28,802 bases of DNA from JASJBU01 sp965372385 (GTDB lineage: Bacteria > Pseudomonadota > Gammaproteobacteria > Chromatiales > Chromatiaceae), in the NCBI GenBank assembly GCA_965372385.1, contig CBDVCD010000015.1, positions 1 to 28,802 of the forward strand, written 5' to 3'. Of this stretch, positions 7,845 to 17,800 are shown one piece after another. The notes under the pieces were generated by a model. That model was not told the DNA's origin, made no database searches, and saw nothing but the letters and a program-made list of their open reading frames with translations. How positions within the stretch are numbered: position 1 is the stretch's first letter; each line of letters starts with the position of its first letter. Made by a program: the position numbers and the translations under genes.

Positions 7845-9592
7845 GTGCTGGTCCCCTTCGGCTTCACCTCCACCGTGACCTTGGACAGCGATAGGCGTTC
7901 GAAATCCGCCAGCAGGAGAGGCGTCGCCACTTCGCTGTCGATGACCTGGCTCACTCCGGTTGGCCGGGTGAAGACGAATTTCAGGTCATAGGGTGCCAGC
8001 AGTGTGGTGTCGGGCAGGCTGTGGTCGCCCGGATCGTCGTCGTAGGTCTGCAGCGGCACCGCGGTGAAATCGGGCAGCGGGGTGGCTAGGGCGAGTTTGC
8101 CCCAGGAGAGGGTGCGCCGCTGGACCGCTACGCCGGACTGGGTGCTGAGATCGTTGAGATCAGTCACGTCCTCCTGCAGGGCGTCCTGGATGGCGGGCTG
8201 GTCCGGGAGTTTGGCGTCATTCGGATAACGCACCAGCAGGGTCAGCAAGGTGGCCAGGGCCGGATCCACGATGCTCAGGTTGCCCAGCTTGGTCGGTTGC
8301 CCGGCGATGCTCAGTTCACCCTTGCTGATGTCCAGCACATCGGTGTTGTCCACGCTCGCGGATACCACCGCCACGTCTTCCACACCTTCCACGCGCATGC
8401 TGAGGCCAATGAGTTTGCTGATGCTGCCAGGGGCGTTGCTGGCCAGTTTGGCGAAATAATCGCCGATACTGTCACGGATCTGTTGTTGAATGCCTTTGAG
8501 CTCGGGGTCCTGCAGGCCGGCCAAGGTGCTCAGGCGGATCTCCAGATCCACTGTCTGGGGTTGTGGTCCATAATCGAACTCAATCGCGACGCCGGCCGGT
8601 CTTACTTCGTAGACGGTGGTTTCCAGACGCTGTTTTTGCCCATTGACCAGTTGGTCATCGTGAATCAGGAGTTTGATCAGGCCCGGCTGGCTGTCATCGA
8701 TATCCGCCAGCAGGCCTTGGCGGGCCACCGCCGCCTCGATGGCTCCCTTGGTGCCCCGTTCCGAGGCGGTGAGGAAGCTCTTGGCGCGGCTGCGTAGTTC
8801 CTCGTCGGTCTCATCCCGATCCAGGCGTGTACTCGGGTTCGGGTTGCTGGCCGACTCGATACCGGCGATGGGCTTGGCCAACAGATTCAGGCTCTGGGCG
8901 GGCAGGCCGTCGTTGGTCTCCAGCAGATCCCGGGCGGTGATACGCCCGCTGGGTTGGCCATCACTCAGTACCAGCTCGTCCAAGGTCTCGTATTCGATCT
9001 CGCCATCGCCGGTGAGCAGACGGGTACCGGCGGGTATGGTGATTTCACCCTGGGCACCGCGGTTGCGGGTGAACTCCAATTCGGCACTGTTGCGCCCCGC
9101 CTTGACTCTTTGGATGCCCAGCATGCTGACCACATGATCCAGCGCCCCGCCTTCGGCGCTGTCGATGAAACCGGAACGGTAGACGGTCTCCATCTGGGCG
9201 TACATGGCCGCGGTCTCCAGCGCCACCGCTTCCATCAGGGTGCGTACCACCGAACCGGGATAGAGGTCGTTGATGCGGGTCTCGCGCCGCTTGGGCAGGT
9301 AGTTGACCTCCAGCACCGAGCCCGTGTCCGGGCGCTGGCCGTTCTCCTTCCATACCAGCTTGGTGCGGTCGCGCGACAGTTCATAGTCGGCGTTCTTCAG
9401 GAACTGCTGAGAGACCCCGTTGAGCAGGCCATATACCGAGGTGATCTCCGCGGCGGGTGTATTGAGCAGCACATGACTGAAGGGCTCCCGGCCGGGTGGG
9501 GGATAGGCATGGGCCTCGCCGCTGATGCCGCCAAGCAGGCGATTCAACAGATGGTCGGCGATTTCCGGATAGGTCTTTCTGCGAAAACTCAT
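7841..9592 (-). CDS. Baseplate wedge protein J (gp6/Afp11-like)
   Basis: This 583-residue protein matches the baseplate J/gp6 family, which forms the ring that ties baseplate wedges to the hub. Visible family features are an N-terminal helical segment (RKTYPEIADHLLNRLLGG), the region RINDLYPGSVVRTLMEAVA followed by ALETAAMYAQMETVYRSGF, and the central beta region with GEITIPAGTRLLTGDGEIEY. The family also typically carries an RDETDEELRSRAKSFL-type segment and this is present. The start has a GAGG 6 bases upstream and lies 11 bases after the gp25-like gene. The gene overlaps the gpI-like gene by ATGA, the standard wedge order of phage tails (25-J-I). Confidence 0.92.
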   Translation of the reverse strand: MSFRRKTYPEIADHLLNRLLGGISGEAHAYPPPGREPFSHVLLNTPAAEITSVYGLLNGVSQQFLKNADYELSRDRTKLVWKENGQRPDTGSVLEVNYLPKRRETRINDLYPGSVVRTLMEAVALETAAMYAQMETVYRSGFIDSAEGGALDHVVSMLGIQRVKAGRNSAELEFTRNRGAQGEITIPAGTRLLTGDGEIEYETLDELVLSDGQPSGRITARDLLETNDGLPAQSLNLLAKPIAGIESASNPNPSTRLDRDETDEELRSRAKSFLTASERGTKGAIEAAVARQGLLADIDDSQPGLIKLLIHDDQLVNGQKQRLETTVYEVRPAGVAIEFDYGPQPQTVDLEIRLSTLAGLQDPELKGIQQQIRDSIGDYFAKLASNAPGSISKLIGLSMRVEGVEDVAVVSASVDNTDVLDISKGELSIAGQPTKLGNLSIVDPALATLLTLLVRYPNDAKLPDQPAIQDALQEDVTDLNDLSTQSGVAVQRRTLSWGKLALATPLPDFTAVPLQTYDDDPGDHSLPDTTLLAPYDLKFVFTRPTGVSQVIDSEVATPLLLADFERLSLSKVTVEVKPKGTST

Positions 9593-9603
9593 GATAATCC
9601 TCG

Positions 9604-10077
9604 CTAAGTCGCCAGGTCGATGCTGAAGGGGCCGATTTGCACCAGCGTGCTCACACCGACTGGCAGAACGCGCAACAAGACATCTACCGCACTGCGGTTG
9701 CCCCGGGTGGAAGTCACCTTGAGTTCCAATATCTGCTCAATGCGCGGTTCATGCTGCAGGGCATCGAGCACATACAGTTTGAGCAGATTGCGGGTAGTCG
9801 CGTTGTTCTCGCGGCCGATCAATTCGTGTACCCGGGCGCCATATTGAGGATGACCCAGGGCGTTCAGTTCACCGCGCGGGGTGAGCAGGCGCAGTATCAC
9901 CGCCTGGGCCAGGTTCTCCTTGCCGTCGCGGGTGATGAAGTCCCAGGCCACTTCCCGCCCGTTGGGGGCCACGCTCAGCCGCTCGTTGACCCGGTAGACC
10001 GGGCGCAACTCCCGGTGTACGGCGTGGATGGCGAGATCACGCAACAGGTGTTCGGTCTTTTCTTCGCGTACTGGCAT
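9604..10077 (-). CDS. Baseplate wedge protein, gp25/gpW-like
   Basis: A 157-residue protein of the gp25/gpW (IraD/Gp25-like) family, the small conserved wedge that nucleates sheath assembly on the baseplate (Afp9 in antifeeding prophage). The family signature is seen in ENLAQAVILRLLTPRGELNA followed by HPQYGARVHELIGRENN and the C-terminal helix/strand pattern (LLKLYVLDAL, RIEQILELKV). Length is typical. It sits 8 bases after the PAAR-like gene and 11 bases before the baseplate J gene, the expected gene order. Confidence 0.92.
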   Translation of the reverse strand: MPVREEKTEHLLRDLAIHAVHRELRPVYRVNERLSVAPNGREVAWDFITRDGKENLAQAVILRLLTPRGELNALGHPQYGARVHELIGRENNATTRNLLKLYVLDALQHEPRIEQILELKVTSTRGNRSAVDVLLRVLPVGVSTLVQIGPFSIDLAT

Positions 10078-10085
10078 CTTTCATC

Positions 10086-10478
10086 TCATCCGATATTGAC
10101 CGTGCCCACCGCCACCACCGTGCCGGCCGGCAGGTCCGCCGGGTCGTTGCAGGTGAGGGCGGTATCCCCGTTGCGTGCCGCTGGCTTGCCGTTGATGAAC
10201 ACGCTGGTGGAGCCGAGCATGATGGTCGCCTTGTTCCCCGGTGATTTCTGGAACGGGCCGCTCTTGGGGATGTGGGATGGTGTATTGGTGGCGGTGGAGC
10301 CCTGGGTTGCCGCCGGTTTGCCCTCGATGTTCACGTCACTGCTCAGCTCACCATCGATGCTGCCGTTGAAGGGGTTGGGCAGGGGCGTGGGCACCGGGCC
10401 GCCGGGTGTGGGGACCATCTCGATATGGATATCGGTGGCCAGGATCTTGTCACTCTGTTTTGCGCCGGGTTGTCCCAT
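10086..10478 (-). CDS. PAAR-like spike tip (DUF4150-type)
   Basis: A 130-residue protein resembling DUF4150/PAAR-like tips that cap the spike and pierce the target membrane (Afp10 analogue). It has the family's proline-rich start (PTPGGPVPTPLPNPF), a repeated strand motif (INGKPAARNGDTALTC and the related IEGKPAATQGSTAT), and a Gly/Ala-rich end. It lies 11 bases after the spike gene and 8 bases before gp25. There is no C-terminal toxin extension, so it looks like a plain tip rather than an evolved effector. The exact zinc ligands are not obvious, since few His and only one Cys are present. Confidence 0.85.
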   Translation of the reverse strand: MGQPGAKQSDKILATDIHIEMVPTPGGPVPTPLPNPFNGSIDGELSSDVNIEGKPAATQGSTATNTPSHIPKSGPFQKSPGNKATIMLGSTSVFINGKPAARNGDTALTCNDPADLPAGTVVAVGTVNIG

Positions 10479-10489
10479 ATTGATTAGGC

Positions 10490-11101
10490 CTAATTCAGGT
10501 TGATGATTGCGCCTTTCAGATTCAGTTCGGCAGCGGCCTCGATCTGCACATTGCTGGCGCCTTTGAGGCTTAGATCGCCATTGCTTTCCAGCGTCACCGC
10601 ACCGCCGCGGTCGATGATCAGGGCCGCATTGCCGCCCACATCCAGCTTTACCACCGGATCATCGTCCTGCAGGGTCAATTCCAGCGCCGAGCCGATGTTG
10701 AGTTTCAGGCTCATGGGGCCGGTCTCATTCAGCTCCAGATGCAGCGCGGAGTCCGGGTCATTCTGGGCCGGCAGGTTGAAGATCGCTTGCTGCGCGGCAT
10801 TTTCCGGTGGACGGTCCTCGTCGTTGTACAGGGTGCCGATGATCAGCGGGCGGTTGATGTCACCACCCACGAACTGTACCAGCACCAGATCGCCCACATC
10901 GGGCAGGCTGGCGAAGCCTTTGCGCGGAGTCAGCAGGGGCACCTGCTTCAGCACCAGTTGGCTGTCACGCATGGCCAGATCGCAGGCATAGTTGTCCGGA
11001 TCCGCGGGAAACACCTCCTGCACGGTGGCCAGTTCGGCGATGCGCAGGCTCGCCAACTCCTGACGGATGAGTTTGCGCAGGGTGTCATAGAGCTCGCTCA
11101 T
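10490..11101 (-). CDS. Spike protein, gp5/gpV-like (VgrG C-terminal half)
   Basis: A 203-residue central spike. Residues about 15-110 form the OB-fold of gpV/gp5/VgrG, ending in the hallmark PLIIGTLYNDEDRPP. Residues about 120-203 are repetitive short strands (LKLNIGSALELTLQ, GAVTLESNGDLSLKGAS, AAELNLKGAIINLN) typical of the trimeric beta-helix. It overlaps the hub gene by ATGA. In Afp8 and VgrG the hub and spike are one chain; here they are separate genes, as in T4 (27 and 5) and P2 (D and V). No lysozyme domain is inserted. Confidence 0.92.
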   Translation of the reverse strand: MSELYDTLRKLIRQELASLRIAELATVQEVFPADPDNYACDLAMRDSQLVLKQVPLLTPRKGFASLPDVGDLVLVQFVGGDINRPLIIGTLYNDEDRPPENAAQQAIFNLPAQNDPDSALHLELNETGPMSLKLNIGSALELTLQDDDPVVKLDVGGNAALIIDRGGAVTLESNGDLSLKGASNVQIEAAAELNLKGAIINLN

Positions 11102-12168
11102 GCCGCCACCCCGTTCAGTTCCGTGACAAAGCCCCGGTTGTCGTAACGATGGCGCAGCCGGGTAATGATGTAGCTGCCATCACCCCGTCCAGCGGGACAA
11201 TCGGTGAGGTCAAATGTATGACCCAGGCCAAGCTCCGCACTGCCCGGGACCCTTGCCTGCACGGCATTGCGCAGCTGCTGAGCGCTGGTCTCGAGTGCAT
11301 GGCTGTAAGCTTGTACGGCCGCCTGGTTGCGCAGGGCGCCGTCCTGATATAAGCGCGCCGGATCGCCTTGCCCTGCCGTGGCGCTGATGGTATCCGGGCT
11401 CTTGGCCAGCCAGCTCCAGGCCTGAGCACCTTGGCTGCCGGCGCTGCCTTCACCGCTCACCTTGATCTCGCTAAACAGGCCAGTGCGCTCGATGAAGCTG
11501 AGGCCCAGCAGATTGGTGCCGTAGGCATAACTGCGATTACCGGGTTCGCCCGGTTGTTTGCAGTTGAGCTTGTTGTCGGCATCCGCCCAGACCCAGGCCC
11601 CGGCATGGGCAGCGAGCAGGGCGGACCATTCCCACAGGGTGCGGCGGTCATCGATGGCGAGGAAGGGATAGCTGGGGCCAGCGTCGATGCTGCCGGTATC
11701 CAATGCCGCCTCGCTGGCCCATTGGTTCAGCACGTCACCCAGGCTTTGGTTCTCGAAACTGACGTATTGACGCATCTGGGCGAGGGCATGGCCAGCGCAA
11801 CCAAGCAGGATTTCCCGTACATCCCGGCCATTGTCCCGCAGTATCAGCACCTTGCCGGTGAACACGCCCTGCAGCTCGTCGTCATAGCCGAGTTCCAGCT
11901 TGAATTCATCGCCTAGCGCGACCGCCGGCGACTCGGCGCCATAGGCCAGCTGCAGGCGAGCGGTGGAGAGAAAAGGCGCGGGGGCCAGCTCCAGTTCGAT
12001 GGAACGCAGATGGTTGGCCCAGGGGTCGTCCTGGGGGGCGCCGAGCAGGCTGGACGCCAGATCCAGCATGCTGCCGCCAAGCCCGCCGCCGTCGCTCACG
12101 CTGCTGATCTTGCAGCGGGGCCGGAAGCCGGGGGCGGTTTCTTGCTGGCTTTGGAAGGGTAGGTCCAT
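11098..12168 (-). CDS. Tail hub, gpD/gp27-like (VgrG N-terminal half)
   Basis: A 356-residue protein of the phage late control D/gp27 family, which forms the hub that joins tube, spike and baseplate. Family features are the N-terminal strand region with LGYDDELQGVFTGKVLIL, then FENQSLGDVLNQWASEA, the LWEWSALLAAHAGAWVWADA segment, and the C-terminal GHTFDLTDCPAGRGDGSYII with TRLRHRYDNRGFVTEL. It starts at the base where the preceding 875-residue gene stops (TGATG) and overlaps the spike gene by ATGA, implying translational coupling through the hub-spike pair. Confidence 0.9.
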   Translation of the reverse strand: MDLPFQSQQETAPGFRPRCKISSVSDGGGLGGSMLDLASSLLGAPQDDPWANHLRSIELELAPAPFLSTARLQLAYGAESPAVALGDEFKLELGYDDELQGVFTGKVLILRDNGRDVREILLGCAGHALAQMRQYVSFENQSLGDVLNQWASEAALDTGSIDAGPSYPFLAIDDRRTLWEWSALLAAHAGAWVWADADNKLNCKQPGEPGNRSYAYGTNLLGLSFIERTGLFSEIKVSGEGSAGSQGAQAWSWLAKSPDTISATAGQGDPARLYQDGALRNQAAVQAYSHALETSAQQLRNAVQARVPGSAELGLGHTFDLTDCPAGRGDGSYIITRLRHRYDNRGFVTELNGVAA

Positions 12169-14795
12169 CAGGCTATCCGCTCGTTGTCTGATTTGTACCA
12201 GGTCAGGTATTGCAAGACCCCATCCGGCTTGATGACATGGCGGGCCTCGCGAAATACGAAAGGCAGGGTATAGGAGGTGAGTTGGTTCGATCGGATGGGT
12301 GGCGATGCCGGTGTACTGGCGGTGCTGCCCACCACATGCATATGCAGATGGTTATGGAAGCTCACGCCCGTATCGCCCGCATGCATGATGGGTTGTCCCT
12401 GCTGCACCTGGGTCGGGCTCCCGATGATTGAGCCGGGTGCCACCCCGCGAGCGTTGAATACAGCGCGTACGCTGCCCTGCTTGCCGTGACCGTAAACGGC
12501 GTAGGTGGTGGTCGCGGCACCACCCACGTCCTTATCGTGGTCGGCGTTCTGCGTGTCATGCCGGATGATGATGAAGTTCCAGGTCGGCTTGTTGGTGCTC
12601 CGCCATCCAGCGCCCATGTCGGTCTCGGATTGGTTGAAGGCGTTGTCTCTTTGGGTGTTGTTTGGTTGGATGTCATCGTCGATCCAGTCGAAGAAATCCA
12701 CCACGGTGCCGTCCCGAGCGGCCAGGATCTCCTCGCCGAAATCGTGGGCGAAGTCATAGGCATAGACCTGGGGCAGCCAATTGAAGCGCATATGGCTGAA
12801 CATGCCCTGGTTGGCCTGGCCCACGTAGAGGGACTTGCCCTGGGCATAGGGCAGTTTGTACGGAGAGGTATTTCCGGGGGGATAGCCGGCGAACTCCTGG
12901 CGGGCCGGCGAGTAGGCGTTGCCGGTCGGATCCAGGGTCGGGTTGTACTTGCCGTTCTTGGTGTCGCCCTCCATGCTGGTGTATTGCTGCACGATGAAGG
13001 TGGCCCAGGCCTGCAGGGCGCCGACACCGATCTCCTTGCCGAACTGCCCCCAGTCGTAGGTGCGTGAGATGGCCCAGGTGACCAGGGTGCCCAGTAGGCC
13101 GCCGGCGGCGCCCATCAGCGGGGCGTAGAGCAGCCAGTGCAGGTAGAACTTGTTGTTGCCACTGAAAAACGGATGGGCATAGTCCTCCCGTGGCAGCAGT
13201 TTCATCAACAGCATGCCCGCCAAGGTGACGCTCAGACCGATGAGGGGACCGCCGTATTCGCGATTCAGTGGCCGGGTGTCATCGTCGCCCGACCTGCCGG
13301 CGGGTCCCTGGTAATTCATCAGGGTCCAGAGGCTGAGCATAATGTTGTGGGCACCGCTGGCGACGGCATCGATGGTGAAGGCGTTGAGCGCATCGCCGCC
13401 GAGCAGGGTAGCCCACTGAGCAAACTTGTTGGCGCCATTGGTTTCAGTGTGTTTGCCTTCCAGTGAGCCCAGGATGACCGACAGCCAGGGCACCAGGATG
13501 TACATCCATTGACTGCCCACATCCCAACCCGCCCGGTTGTTGAGGAATGAGGTCAGGGGGGCCTGGGCAAAGCTGGTGCTCAGCACCTTGGACCAGTTCC
13601 AGACGATGAGCGGAATATTGGCGGCGTACTCCTTGGGGCTGGTGGCACAGGAGATGATGTGGGCGCTGCCCTTGCTGTAATCCCGCAGGGCGTCGAAGAT
13701 CTGGGTCCAGGTCTCGAGAAATTGGGGGCTTACCACCCTGAAGGTAAAGCATTCGGCACCGGAGGCGCTGGTGAATTGGGGCGCCGCATGCCAGGCCAGA
13801 TCGCTACTGGCCTGGTGCAGGATCTCATCGTCGCGCAGGGCCTTGCGCAGGATCAGCTGGGTCTGGTCTTCGCTGAGCCAGACCTCGTCGTTGGGGAAGC
13901 CGGGTAGCTGGCTGGCCAGCCAGTAGCCGAAATCGCTGATCTCCCGCCGGCGGGTGCCATACAGCCAGGAGGCATACCAGCAGTATTTGTCCCCGGAAAG
14001 CGGCGGCCGCGGCTGGGCGGAGCCGACGGAGCCCGGGCCGAAGGCGGAGGGTTTGGCCAGCTCGATCAGGTTGCCGCTGGTGCGCAGGGCGGCCTGCAGC
14101 TTCTCCAGCAGGCAGGCGAACTGGGCACGCAGCTTCTCAAAACCACTCTGGTTGAGGGCCTGCATGGCCAGCTGGGCCAGACGATTGGGATTCAGGTCCA
14201 GACTCTGCCATTGCTCGAACAGCTCTTGCTCCAGGCGTCCCAGCAAGGCCGCCAAGGCCAGATGAATATTGGCCCGGCCGGGCGCCATGGCATTCACGCC
14301 GCTGAGCAGTTCCGTGCGTACCTCACTGAATACCTGACGCAACTCGTCTTTGAACAGGGTCTGATTCAGCCCCAGGGTATCGCTCAGCAGGCTGTTGATG
14401 CGCCCGGCAAACTCCCTCAGCTCCGGCTCCGAGAGGGACTGGGCCAGATTGATCAGCTGTTCCACCAGCGTGCTGGCCAACCCCAGTACGTCGCCCGCAC
14501 TGTCCAGCTCCCGGCCCTGCTCGGCGATGGCCTGAGCCTGATCGATGAGCGGCTGGATAATGTTGCACAGCTCGTCCAGGGCACGCTCCAGACGTGGCTC
14601 CAGACGGGCCTGCAGGCGTACACCCATGGCGGCGAAGGCCCGTTCGAAGGCCGGGGTGACACTCTGGGCATGCTCCGGATTGACCAGGATCTGATGCAGC
14701 AGGGCGAGGATGTCGTCACCCATGGCCTGGGCCTGGTCGACGCCTTGCAGCCTATCGAGCGCTTGAGGTTGGAGCAGTAAGGATCCCAGTGCCAT
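12168..14795 (-). CDS. Membrane-spanning protein with M23/LytM peptidase domain
   Basis: An 875-residue protein with four parts. Residues 1-240 are long amphipathic helices. Residues about 240-420 form an unrecognised Trp/Tyr-rich domain. Hydrophobic segments lie near 426-443, 476-493, 516-533 and 551-578. Residues about 640-830 resemble an M23/LytM peptidoglycan endopeptidase. In the last part, D681 sits in YAYDFAHDFGEEILAARDG, H770 in VYGHG, and H816/H818 in the HxH motif of HNHLHMHV after QPIMHAGDTG. The usual first zinc His is replaced by Tyr, a variant seen in some M23 members, so activity is likely but unproven. AGGAGAG precedes the ATG. The gene sits between the tape-measure candidate and the hub, so the product is probably part of, or cargo of, the particle. 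Confidence 0.8.
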   Translation of the reverse strand: MALGSLLLQPQALDRLQGVDQAQAMGDDILALLHQILVNPEHAQSVTPAFERAFAAMGVRLQARLEPRLERALDELCNIIQPLIDQAQAIAEQGRELDSAGDVLGLASTLVEQLINLAQSLSEPELREFAGRINSLLSDTLGLNQTLFKDELRQVFSEVRTELLSGVNAMAPGRANIHLALAALLGRLEQELFEQWQSLDLNPNRLAQLAMQALNQSGFEKLRAQFACLLEKLQAALRTSGNLIELAKPSAFGPGSVGSAQPRPPLSGDKYCWYASWLYGTRRREISDFGYWLASQLPGFPNDEVWLSEDQTQLILRKALRDDEILHQASSDLAWHAAPQFTSASGAECFTFRVVSPQFLETWTQIFDALRDYSKGSAHIISCATSPKEYAANIPLIVWNWSKVLSTSFAQAPLTSFLNNRAGWDVGSQWMYILVPWLSVILGSLEGKHTETNGANKFAQWATLLGGDALNAFTIDAVASGAHNIMLSLWTLMNYQGPAGRSGDDDTRPLNREYGGPLIGLSVTLAGMLLMKLLPREDYAHPFFSGNNKFYLHWLLYAPLMGAAGGLLGTLVTWAISRTYDWGQFGKEIGVGALQAWATFIVQQYTSMEGDTKNGKYNPTLDPTGNAYSPARQEFAGYPPGNTSPYKLPYAQGKSLYVGQANQGMFSHMRFNWLPQVYAYDFAHDFGEEILAARDGTVVDFFDWIDDDIQPNNTQRDNAFNQSETDMGAGWRSTNKPTWNFIIIRHDTQNADHDKDVGGAATTTYAVYGHGKQGSVRAVFNARGVAPGSIIGSPTQVQQGQPIMHAGDTGVSFHNHLHMHVVGSTASTPASPPIRSNQLTSYTLPFVFREARHVIKPDGVLQYLTWYKSDNERIA

Positions 14796-14803
14796 GATCT
14801 CTC

Positions 14804-17800
14804 CTATAGGCTCACGCTTGCCGAGGCGCCGCCCGAACTGCCGCTGGGGGCGGCGGCCAACATCTGTTGATAGGAACCGTCCACCCGGGTCAGTTCGCTC
14901 TGCAGGTCGTCGGGCAGTCGATTCAGCAGATCGATGATGGCCTGAATGGCGTCACTCACATCCAGGGCATCCACCAGGGGCAGGATGTCCTGCTCATAGG
15001 TCTGCTCCATGGGCGCGATAATCAACAGCTCCGGATCCAGCCCATCGATGATGCCCACCAGGCTGGCATAGGTCTCTTCCAGTTGCTGGCGCAGTCCGGG
15101 GGTGAACACCAGATCCAGGCTGAGGGCATCCAGGGCCTGCTCGAGCACCTGTCGCAGGGCGGCTTCCATATTACGTGGATTCAGGCTGCGCAGTTGCTCC
15201 ACCAACTGGGTGTAGAGGCTGTCGATCTCCCGGGTGAAGATACCCAGATCCAGGTTGGTGAGGCGCTCCTGCAACTGTTCCAGTTCCTGGCTGGCCTGCA
15301 ACAGGGCCATGGGGGCGGCGAGCAGCTCGGTGAGTTTGGTGTTGATGGCCTGCAGCAGACTGCCGATGGTGTCACCGAAGGCCTGTAACAGTCCGCCCAA
15401 CACCTTCAGCTGCTTGAGGAAACCCACCAGGGGCTGGCCCAATTGACGGTCGATGGCCTCACGCAGCCATTGCCGCAGCTCCTCCAGGGTGAAGCTCTCC
15501 GGGATCAGGTTGGCGAGAATGCCGTCCGCCCGATGATAATAGGCATCCCAGTGGGTAAGGCTTTGTATCAGCGCCGCATCCGTCGCATTCAGGCTGCTTT
15601 GCAAGCGGGTGAGCTGACGCAGGCCGCGGCTGAATGCGGGAGCGGCCGGATCGAAACCGGCCAGCCAGGCCTGCAGATCGGTTTTTGCCGTGGAGGGGGG
15701 CAAGTCATCCAGCAGGGGTGTAAGCCGCGATTTACCCTGTATTATGCGGGTCTGCAGGGCCTGGGCATCGGCCTCGTTGAGCTTCTCCAGCAGGGGTTGC
15801 TTAGCTGTGTCATAGGCACTCTGCAGGGGCGCGGCCTTGGCGTCTTCGATGGCCTGGCCGAGGCTGCCAAGGATGGTTGCCAGGGTGGCCGGGGCATCCG
15901 CCGGCAGCTTGGCCAGGATCGTATCCAGCCACTGGTTCAATTGGGCATCGGGGTCCGCCAGCAGGGCCAGTCGGCCGCTGACGCTCTGCACCACCTCATT
16001 GGCCGCGTCCAGGGTATCGATCAGGCGTTGTACCTGGTTGAACACCTGCTGCAGGCCATCCGTGAGTTCACTCGTGGGCAGCGCGCCATCCAGACCTTGC
16101 AGGGCCTGCTCGATACCCTGGGTCAGAGGTTCCAGAAAGGCCCCCGGGCGAAAACCCTCGAGCTCGCTGAGCAGCTGCTGCTGGGCCTCTACGATGGGGG
16201 CGAGCAGGGGCTGCAGATCCATGGAGTCGGCCAGACGTTGCTTCAGGGCATCCAGCTCCTGCTCCGCCGCGTCCAGCCATTGGGTGGGTTGGAACTCGTC
16301 GAGTTTTGCACGCATCTCCCGAAAGGGGGTACCCAGAGGCTCTTCCAGCAGTTCACGAGGGGAGAAATTCCGCAGATGTTGAAAAACCGGCTCCGGTAGG
16401 TCGCGCACGGCCTCCAGCAGGGGGATGGGGCCCTGCTCGATGAGGTTATCCAACTCGGAGATCAGCGGATCGGTCAGCGGGGTGAGTGACTCGGGTAACA
16501 CGGACATGGCCTCACCGATCATCTCCGGCATGGGTGCGACCAGACTGCTTTCATCGATGGCGTCCAGGGCGGACTTGATGGTGTCTATGCCCTCGATCAC
16601 TACATTGCTCACGGGCTTGAAGGAGAGGTCGTCCAGTTCTTCCGCCAGCGCCTTCAGCCGCTCCAGCTGGCTGACGATCTCCTGCACTGCGGGGGATTGG
16701 AAGATGCTGCTGATGGCATCGAATACCTGCTGTACCGGTGCCCCCAGTTGTTCCGGATCGAAATCCCCGAGCGCGCCATCGATCGCACTCATGGCCTGGC
16801 TCAGGGCATCGATGGCCGGGCCCAGTCCCTGGGACAGGGCATCCGTTACCTCCTGGGTGGCGTCCTGCAGGGCCTGTTCCGCCTGTTGTTGGGCGTGCTC
16901 GATATCCAGCAGCTGCAGGGCGGCATGGGCCTGCTCGAAGGCGGCGCGTACCGAGGCAGTGGCCTGCACTATACCCTGCTCCACACTGTCGATGGCATTG
17001 GCCGCCTGGGTGAATATCTCCACCAGGGGGTCGGTGACGGCGCCGATGTCCACCAGGTTGAGCAGGTTTTCCAGAAACTCCTGGACCCGGCCCAGCAAGT
17101 CAGTGACCGGGGCGAAGGTGTCGGTCTCCAGCACCACCGGGGCCTCCCCCAGATGGGTGCTGAGATCCCCCCAGGTGGCCCGGGGCTGCAGTAGCACCAG
17201 CAGGCGGCAGATGGCCGTTTCCATGCGGGAGGGCAGGGTCTCGAGCTGGCTGCGCAGGGTATCCAGTCCGGTCTGCTGGCTATCCAGGCTCAGGTTGGCG
17301 TTTTCCAGATCCGTGGTGGCGTTTTGCGCGAGCCCCAGCTGGTTGCTGATCTCGCTCTCATCGACCGCATCTACAGCGACCAACAGGGCCTCCAGGGCAG
17401 CGGCGAGCTGGCCGGCACTGCTGGCGATGGCAGTGGCTGGAATGGCGGCGATGGCCGGGGTGTTGAATGGCTGGCTGATGATCTCCGTGGTGTTGCTTTG
17501 AACGATGGCGACCAGGGTGGTGAGGGTCTGCTCGAGTTCCTGTACCAGCTGAGTGCCGTTGTAACCGTCCCAGCGCACCAGGCTATCCAGCGGATCGCGT
17601 AGATCGTCCAGCACGGGAATGGAGCGGAAGAAGAAGTAGTCGGGGCGATGGGTGCCGACCTGCTGGTGCAACCAGGTCAGCAGGGCTGGCACCGTCATGT
17701 CCGCCGGCAGGCTCTCGACCATGGCCTTGGCCTGATCCACCTGCTCCTGACTCACTACCGCGGGGGGATTGAGCGGAGTGGGTGCCGGCTGGGGTTCGCC

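Noticed and set aside
15443..17501. Long plus-strand open frames (about 318 and 358 codons) opposite the 1146-residue gene
   Set aside because: They are antisense shadows of a GC-rich, Gln/Leu-rich gene. Their products are biased, without domains, and lack ribosome binding sites in an otherwise one-directional operon.
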